Position numbers and translations under genes: made by a program
Notes under the pieces: model-generated
Seen by the model: only the letters and a program-made list of their open reading frames with translations
The model's database searches: none
What the model was told of the DNA's origin: nothing
Assembly (NCBI RefSeq): GCF_007992095.1
Contig: NZ_BJZP01000021.1
Span: forward strand, 1-64,000
Direction of reading: 5' to 3'
From: Paenirhizobium naphthalenivorans
Lineage (GTDB): Bacteria; Pseudomonadota; Alphaproteobacteria; Rhizobiales; Rhizobiaceae
DNA length: 64,000 nucleotides
Part shown: positions 59,370 through 64,000 of the stretch, one piece after another
Numbering within the stretch: position 1 is the stretch's first letter
Layout: every line of letters starts with the position of its first letter

Positions 59370-60206
59370 TTAACGCAGCTTGATCCTCAGGGCAACGATC
59401 GCCGCCGCCGTTTCCTCGATCGAGCGACGGGTCACATCGATGATCGGCCAATTATTTCGGGCACAAAGGGCCCGCGCATATTTCAGTTCCTCAGCAATCG
59501 TGGCTCGATCGGTATATTCACTGCGATCATAGCCCGGCGTTGCGCCGAGCTCGCGGTTCTCGCGCACCTGAGAGATACGGTCCGATGTAGCGATCAGACC
59601 AACGATGAGTGGATTTTTCGCCCGCATCAGACTTTCCGGAAGCGGCACACCGACGACAATCGGAATATTAGCGGTCTTAATACCACGATTGGCGAGATAG
59701 ATGCTGGTTGGCGTTTTCGATGTCCGGCTTATGCCGATAAGCACCACGTCGGCGCCGTCATAATCGTCCGGTGCCTGCCCATCATCGTGATCCATTGTGA
59801 AGTTGAGCGCTTCGATCCGGGCGAAGTATTCGGCGTTGAGGACATGCTGTGCGCCCACCCTCCCCCGCGACGGCGCACCGAGATAGGTCTGAAAAGTATC
59901 CACTACCGGCGCCAGCACATTGACACTCGGCACACCCATTTCGCGGCAGGTGGTGTCAATGAGAGTCGCAAGGTCGGGTTCGACGATGGTGTAGAGGACG
60001 ATTCCCGGCTCGTTGTCGATCGCTTGAAGTACCAACATCAACTGACGCTTCGAGCGGATCAACGGATAGACGTGCTCTATAGCATTGGACGCTTTGAATT
60101 GTGCCGCGGCCGCACGGCCAGCGGAGATGAGAGTCTCGCCCGTTGAGTCAGAAATGAGATGCAGATGGAAGAAGTTTTTCCGGTTCTCCACGTTCTTCTC
60201 GGCCAC
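59370..60206 (-). CDS. Pyruvate, water/phosphate dikinase regulatory protein (DUF299, PPSR)
   Basis: A 278-residue bifunctional kinase / pyrophosphorylase of the DUF299 family, which switches PEP synthase or pyruvate-phosphate dikinase by ADP-dependent phosphorylation. The N-terminus has [15 protein letters not shown], and the nucleotide-binding loop is [19 protein letters not shown]. The start is GTG 60206. A gene of this family is the first gene on this side of the origin in Caulobacter, so it helps identify oriC. It heads the minus-strand run to dnaQ. Confidence 0.93.
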   Translation of the reverse strand: MAEKNVENRKNFFHLHLISDSTGETLISAGRAAAAQFKASNAIEHVYPLIRSKRQLMLVLQAIDNEPGIVLYTIVEPDLATLIDTTCREMGVPSVNVLAPVVDTFQTYLGAPSRGRVGAQHVLNAEYFARIEALNFTMDHDDGQAPDDYDGADVVLIGISRTSKTPTSIYLANRGIKTANIPIVVGVPLPESLMRAKNPLIVGLIATSDRISQVRENRELGATPGYDRSEYTDRATIAEELKYARALCARNNWPIIDVTRRSIEETAAAIVALRIKLR

Positions 60207-60275
60207 CTGTTGATAATTCGGGACAAACAGAGGTAGCGGCGCAAGCCCGCCTCGGGCAAGGGGAAAACTGCCAAC

Positions 60276-60284
60276 TTATCCACA
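60276..60284 (+). promoter_or_regulatory. dnaA box: DnaA box (perfect)
   Basis: TTATCCACA, an exact match to the consensus, inside the predicted origin. Confidence 0.85.
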
Positions 60285-60363
60285 TCGGCCTTTGTTCGGC
60301 ACTCTCTCAAGGATGATTGTGGATTGTGGTAAGAAGCCGCAGTTTTTCAAATTGATCCACCAC

Positions 60364-60372
60364 TTATCCACA
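60364..60372 (+). promoter_or_regulatory. dnaA box: DnaA box (perfect)
   Basis: TTATCCACA, an exact match, 88 bp from the first perfect box and in the same orientation. It is directly followed by the first AT-rich tract. Confidence 0.85.
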
Positions 60373-60593
60373 GCTAAGCAGCAATCTCAAATCTCTATAA
60401 CAAAATGATTTATTTACCTTTTTTGACGCTATCCCCAATATTTAGAAATAACCGCCGTGCTCTGACCACTTCATAGAGAATGCGGTGCCGAAACCGGGTT
60501 CAACTGTGGATGGGGTTTAATGCTTGATAGTCACAGACTCTTAGAAATAGAAGAAGATTCAATTATCTTTTCTTTTTTAAGAGGGCTGACGCC

Positions 60594-61628
60594 TTGACCG
60601 GTACCGAACGGAAAATCCTCGAAGTCTTGAACGGCAAGACAGTGAGCCCACCGCCTATCTGGTTGATGCGGCAGGCTGGGCGCTACCTTCCGGAATATCG
60701 CGAGACACGTGCCAAGGCCGGGAGCTTTCTCGATCTCTGTTACACGCCCGATTATGCCGTCGAGGTCACACTGCAGCCCATTCGGCGCTATGGTTTCGAT
60801 GCGGCGATTCTTTTCTCCGATATTCTGGTGATTCCTGATGCGCTGAATCGCAATGTCCATTTCACCGAAGGGCATGGGCCGCAGATGGATCCGATCGATG
60901 CCGAGGGTATCCGCAAATTGGTTTGCGGTGATTTCATGCAGCATCTTGCTCCGGTCATCGAAACGGTCGGCCGTCTAAGGCAGTATTTGCCCAGTGAGAC
61001 GACGCTGCTTGGATTCTGTGGCGCGCCGTGGACCGTCGCGACCTATATGATTGCTGGACACGGCACACCTGATCAGGCGCCGGCCCGGCTCTTTGCTTAC
61101 CGAGAGCCGGAGGCTTTCGCCCATCTTCTTGATTTTCTCGCAGACATGTCTGCCACCTATCTGGTGGCCCAGATCGATGCCGGGGCGGATGCCGTGCAGA
61201 TCTTTGATTCTTGGGCCGGTGTTCTCGGCGAGGAGGAGTTTGGCCGCTTCTGTGTTCGGCCCATGGCGCGAATCATCGCTTCGGTGAAGGCGCAGAGACC
61301 CTACGCGAAGGTTATTGCTTTTGCCAAGGGGGCTGGTCTTCTGCTGCGCGACTATCGCCAGAAGACCGGCGCGGATGCGATTGGCCTCGATTGGACGGTG
61401 CCCTTGAGTTTCGCAGTCGAGTTGCAGAAGGACGGGCCGGTGCAGGGCAATCTCGATCCCATGCGGGTCGTCGCCGGAGGGCAGGCGCTCGAGGAAGGGA
61501 TCGATCGTATTCTTGACAAGCTTGGGCATGGACCGCTGATTTTCAATCTCGGCCATGGCATCACGCCTCAGGCTGATCCGAAAAACGTCAGCCTTCTCGT
61601 TGAGCGTGTCCGAGGAAGGGGGAAGTAG
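60594..61628 (+). CDS. hemE: Uroporphyrinogen decarboxylase
   Basis: A 344-residue barrel enzyme that decarboxylates uroporphyrinogen III to coproporphyrinogen III in heme synthesis. The N-terminal signature is [27 protein letters not shown] carries the catalytic aspartate, and [13 protein letters not shown] is the second signature. The start is TTG 60594, with GAGGG about nine bases upstream. It is the first gene on the right side of oriC. Its promoter lies within the origin region, as in Caulobacter, where hemE transcription and replication initiation are entangled. Confidence 0.96.
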   Translation: MTGTERKILEVLNGKTVSPPPIWLMRQAGRYLPEYRETRAKAGSFLDLCYTPDYAVEVTLQPIRRYGFDAAILFSDILVIPDALNRNVHFTEGHGPQMDPIDAEGIRKLVCGDFMQHLAPVIETVGRLRQYLPSETTLLGFCGAPWTVATYMIAGHGTPDQAPARLFAYREPEAFAHLLDFLADMSATYLVAQIDAGADAVQIFDSWAGVLGEEEFGRFCVRPMARIIASVKAQRPYAKVIAFAKGAGLLLRDYRQKTGADAIGLDWTVPLSFAVELQKDGPVQGNLDPMRVVAGGQALEEGIDRILDKLGHGPLIFNLGHGITPQADPKNVSLLVERVRGRGK

Positions 61629-61629
61629 C

Positions 61630-62169
61630 ATGGCCGAGCGGCAGACGGATCTGGCACCGGGACGTAAGGCGGCCACCAAGGCGGCGATCGCACTGGTGTT
61701 CTTCGGCGCCATCGCTCTGGCGATTGCCGTTTTCGGTGAGGATGCCGCCTATTCCTGGATCAAGGCGCTGCATGTCATCGCCATCATTTCCTGGATGGCG
61801 GGTATGCTCTACATGCCGCGACTTTTCATCTACCACAGTGATTGCGAGCCGGATTCCGATCAGGCCCGGACCTTCAGCGTGATGGAGGTGCGGCTCATGA
61901 AGGTGATCATGAACCCCGCAATGATCGTTTCATGGGTCCTGGGCCTCTATTTGGCCTGGACGGTATTCGGCTTCCAGGGTGGCTGGCTTCATTTGAAGCT
62001 GCTCGCCGTTCTTGGTCTTTCTGGTGTCCACGGCTTCTTCGCTCGATCGGTCAAGGCTTTTGGACGTGGGCAGTATGTGCGCGACGCTCGTTTTTGGCGC
62101 CTGATGAACGAGGTTCCGACGCTTTTGATGATCGTTATCGTCGTCCTGGTGGTCGTCAAACCGTTTTGA
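61630..62169 (+). CDS. hemJ: Protoporphyrinogen IX oxidase HemJ
   Basis: A 179-residue inner-membrane protein with four hydrophobic segments (about residues 18-36, 45-65, 93-120 and 155-178). The conserved heme-ligand histidine is in IKALHVIAIISWMAGMLYMPRLF, shortened here to the ALHVIAIISWMAG core, and further conserved residues are in MNPAMIVSWVLG. HemJ performs the penultimate heme step in alphaproteobacteria lacking HemG or HemY. It begins one base after hemE, so the two heme genes form an operon. Confidence 0.93.
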   Translation: MAERQTDLAPGRKAATKAAIALVFFGAIALAIAVFGEDAAYSWIKALHVIAIISWMAGMLYMPRLFIYHSDCEPDSDQARTFSVMEVRLMKVIMNPAMIVSWVLGLYLAWTVFGFQGGWLHLKLLAVLGLSGVHGFFARSVKAFGRGQYVRDARFWRLMNEVPTLLMIVIVVLVVVKPF

Positions 62170-62369
62170 GCGCGCGTTTGAACGACTCTGGACCTTTATT
62201 TTCGTCCGATTCTGCTTTTTGCTTGCGGGCAAAAGGCTGACCCGCTATTTTCCCGCCATCTCATCTTTTCGGCTTGCGTAATATTCTGTCATTTGCGGCC
62301 TTTCGCGATCGTACCGAATTCAACCGGCTCGCCTTCCCCTGAAAAAATAAACGAACGTGGTCCATCTTC

Positions 62370-63635
62370 ATGGCTGAAATGAAGCTACAAGAACTTAAGA
62401 GCAAATCGCCGACCGATCTGCTCGCCTTCGCCGAATCGCTTGAAGTCGAGAACGCCAGCACGATGCGCAAGCAGGAGCTGATGTTTGCAATCCTGAAAAT
62501 GTTGGCGTCTCAGGACGTCGAAATTATCGGCGAGGGTGTTGTCGAGGTCCTGCAGGACGGTTTTGGCTTCCTTCGCTCGGCCAATGCCAATTACCTGCCT
62601 GGTCCGGATGACATCTACATTTCTCCTTCGCAGCTCCGGCGCTTCTCGCTTAAGACTGGCGATACGGTCGAAGGACCAATTCGCGGACCGAAGGAGGGTG
62701 AACGCTATTTCGCCCTGCTCAAGGTGAATACAATCAATTTCGAAGACCCGGAAAAGATCCGTCACAAGGTTCACTTCGATAATCTGACGCCTCTCTATCC
62801 GAATGAACGGTTCAAGATGGAACTCGACGTTCCGACCTCGAAGGACCTGTCTGCCCGTGTCATCGATTTGGTAGCACCACTTGGCAAGGGTCAGCGCGGC
62901 CTGATCGTCGCGCCGCCGCGCACTGGTAAGACCGTGCTTTTGCAGAACATCGCCCACTCGATCACTGCTAACCATCCGGAATGCTATCTCATTGTCCTGC
63001 TGATCGATGAGCGCCCTGAAGAAGTGACCGATATGCAGCGCTCGGTTAAGGGGGAAGTCGTGTCTTCTACCTTCGATGAGCCGGCTGTCCGTCACGTTCA
63101 GGTCGCTGAAATGGTCATCGAGAAGGCCAAGCGCCTTGTTGAGCACGGCCGTGACGTTGTCATTCTGCTCGACTCGATCACCCGTCTTGGCCGCGCTTAC
63201 AACACTGTTGTCCCCTCTTCGGGCAAGGTGCTGACGGGCGGTGTGGACGCCAATGCCCTGCAACGTCCGAAGCGCTTCTTCGGCGCAGCACGCAACATCG
63301 AAGAAGGTGGTTCTCTGACCATTATCGCGACGGCGTTGATTGATACAGGTAGCCGTATGGATGAAGTGATCTTTGAGGAATTCAAGGGCACCGGTAACTC
63401 GGAAATCGTGCTCGACCGTAAGGTCGCCGATAAGCGCATCTTCCCGTCGATGGATATTCTGAAATCCGGTACACGTAAGGAAGATCTGCTCGTTCCGCGA
63501 CAGGATCTACAGAAGATCTTTGTTCTGCGCCGTATCTTGGCTCCAATGGGAACAACGGATGCCATTGAGTTCCTGATCGACAAGCTGAAACAGACCAAGA
63601 ACAATGCGGACTTCTTCGATTCGATGAATACCTGA
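62370..63635 (+). CDS. rho: Transcription termination factor Rho
   Basis: A 421-residue hexameric RNA helicase. The N-terminal RNA-binding CSD domain has GFGFLRS and [16 protein letters not shown]. Walker A is [12 protein letters not shown], the Q loop region is [15 protein letters not shown], and Walker B is [16 protein letters not shown]. Length is standard. The 200-base leader (62170-62369) is pyrimidine-rich and holds an imperfect hairpin (62214-62222 with 62229-62237), which suits rho autoregulation, though that is inference. rho follows hemE-hemJ in many alphaproteobacteria. Confidence 0.97.
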   Translation: MAEMKLQELKSKSPTDLLAFAESLEVENASTMRKQELMFAILKMLASQDVEIIGEGVVEVLQDGFGFLRSANANYLPGPDDIYISPSQLRRFSLKTGDTVEGPIRGPKEGERYFALLKVNTINFEDPEKIRHKVHFDNLTPLYPNERFKMELDVPTSKDLSARVIDLVAPLGKGQRGLIVAPPRTGKTVLLQNIAHSITANHPECYLIVLLIDERPEEVTDMQRSVKGEVVSSTFDEPAVRHVQVAEMVIEKAKRLVEHGRDVVILLDSITRLGRAYNTVVPSSGKVLTGGVDANALQRPKRFFGAARNIEEGGSLTIIATALIDTGSRMDEVIFEEFKGTGNSEIVLDRKVADKRIFPSMDILKSGTRKEDLLVPRQDLQKIFVLRRILAPMGTTDAIEFLIDKLKQTKNNADFFDSMNT

Positions 63636-63664
63636 CTTAGGCTTGAATTTGATGCAATTTCTAA

Positions 63665-63690
63665 CGAGCGGCGGGTCAAACTGCCGCTCG
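63665..63690 (+). terminator. Hairpin after rho without a T run
   Basis: CGAGCGGC (63665-63672) pairs with GCCGCTCG (63683-63690) around a ten-base loop, 30 bases after the rho stop. No T run follows, so it is a weak terminator candidate or a pause/3'-end-stabilising structure before mnmE. Confidence 0.4.
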
Positions 63691-63737
63691 ATTCGCTTCC
63701 GAACCAAAGTCGCTCATGCCTGTTGAGGTGATAAGCC

Positions 63738-64000
63738 ATGCTTCGCTCCCCTCGGGAAACTATATTTGCGCTGTCCAGCGGTGCCCTCCCCTCTGGGGTG
63801 GCGATTGTTCGTGTGAGTGGCCCAGGTGCAGGTTTGGTTGCGCTGGAAATGGTGGGGAGATTGCCGGCACCAAGGAATGCCGTGCTTCGCTCGATTCGTT
63901 CCCGTAATGATTTATTGCTCGATCAGGCCCTCGTTCTTTGGTTTCCGGCACCACACTCTTTCACTGGAGAGGATTGTCTCGAGCTTCATCTGCATGGTGG
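63738..64000 (+). CDS. mnmE: tRNA modification GTPase MnmE (5' part, cut by the window end)
   Basis: The first 87 codons are visible. The N-terminal folate-binding domain begins RETIFALSSGALPSGVAIVR, seen here as ETIFALSSG followed by VAIVRVSGPGAG, and continues to FTGEDCLELHLHGG, the conserved strand-turn of the family. MnmE and MnmG modify wobble uridines (cmnm5U34). The GTPase domain is beyond the window. In related genomes mnmE is followed by mnmG, rsmG, parA and parB, so the ParAB genes that would read the parS sites are expected just downstream. Confidence 0.94.
   Translation, partial: MLRSPRETIFALSSGALPSGVAIVRVSGPGAGLVALEMVGRLPAPRNAVLRSIRSRNDLLLDQALVLWFPAPHSFTGEDCLELHLHG

Larger units (their letters stand above)
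60207..60593. other. Predicted chromosomal replication origin (oriC)
   Basis: This is a 387-base gene-free gap between the divergent PPSR gene and hemE. Two perfect DnaA boxes (TTATCCACA) lie at 60276-60284 and 60364-60372. Weaker candidates are TGTTGATAA at 60208-60216 (8/9), TGTGGATTG at 60318-60326 and TGTGGATGG at 60505-60513 (both 7/9, reverse orientation). AT-rich tracts at about 60390-60455 and 60535-60580 could unwind. GANTC sites are at 60536-60540 and 60556-60560. I saw no full CtrA site (TTAA-N7-TTAA). The hemE-flanked position matches the mapped origins of Caulobacter and Sinorhizobium. Strands diverge on both sides, with gene direction leading away. Confidence 0.88.

Noticed and set aside
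60207..60593. CtrA binding sites (TTAA-N7-TTAA) as in the Caulobacter origin
   Set aside because: TTAA-like words occur but none with correct spacing; I do not claim CtrA control of this origin.

Overview
The window is ordinary, gene-dense core chromosome of a Rhizobiaceae-type alphaproteobacterium (Rhizobium / Agrobacterium / Ensifer relatives). The evidence is the ChvG-ChvI and ActS-ActR two-component pairs, ATP-type PckA next to chvI, a short HprK with EIIA-Man and HPr, the TsaE-phosphotransferase fusion, AddAB instead of RecBCD, intracellular PhaZ, MmcB, and DUF1402 and DUF2852 proteins. I see no tRNA or rRNA gene, insertion sequence, prophage or CRISPR array, and almost every long frame has a recognisable family.

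Layout. 1-6.5 kb: end of an ornithine-cyclodeaminase-like gene, hrpB, the redox pair actS/actR, mmcB and an L,D-transpeptidase lipoprotein. 6.5-13.3 kb, minus strand: malate synthase G, a standalone hydantoinase/oxoprolinase-type protein, a cytochrome P450 and a DUF1402 protein. 13.4-19.7 kb: hslVU, divergent from hisB-hisH-hisA-hisF-hisE-coaA. 19.8-23.2 kb: alkB, a BON-LysM protein, arfB and pckA. 23.5-27.3 kb: chvI-chvG-hprK-EIIA-HPr, linking the envelope/acid sensor to a regulatory PTS. 27.5-41.1 kb: ahcY, a DivL-like kinase with tyrosine at the phospho-histidine position, the tsaE-amgK fusion, a MurU-like nucleotidyltransferase, addB, addA and trxA. 41.2-49 kb, minus strand: trpF-trpB-trpA-accD-folC, a YgjP-type metalloprotein, a DUF2852 protein and phaZ. 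49.3-55.3 kb: nitroreductase, gyrB, and an xre-smr-mltA-Tim44 cluster. 55.4-64 kb: fxsA, secB, then dnaQ-coaE-aroE-maf-PPSR on the minus strand, a 387-base gap, and hemE-hemJ-rho-mnmE (cut by the window end) on the plus strand.

The most informative part is the right end. The 60207-60593 gap between the PPSR gene and hemE has two perfect DnaA boxes and AT-rich tracts. It lies in the gene context of the Caulobacter and Sinorhizobium chromosomal origins, so I call it oriC. Three 15/16 or 14/16 matches to the ParB site parS (TGTTTCACGTGAAACA) lie within about 10.5 kb of it. Two form a perfect 15-bp inverted repeat between the nitroreductase gene and gyrB, and one is embedded in the aroE/maf overlap. 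All three deviate from the consensus in the same way, and the deviation creates a GANTC (CcrM methylation) site in one arm. I did not find a clearly undescribed multi-gene system. The best leads are these GANTC-bearing parS sites, the uncharacterised operator-like repeats before ahcY and between pckA and chvI, and a few protein oddities.
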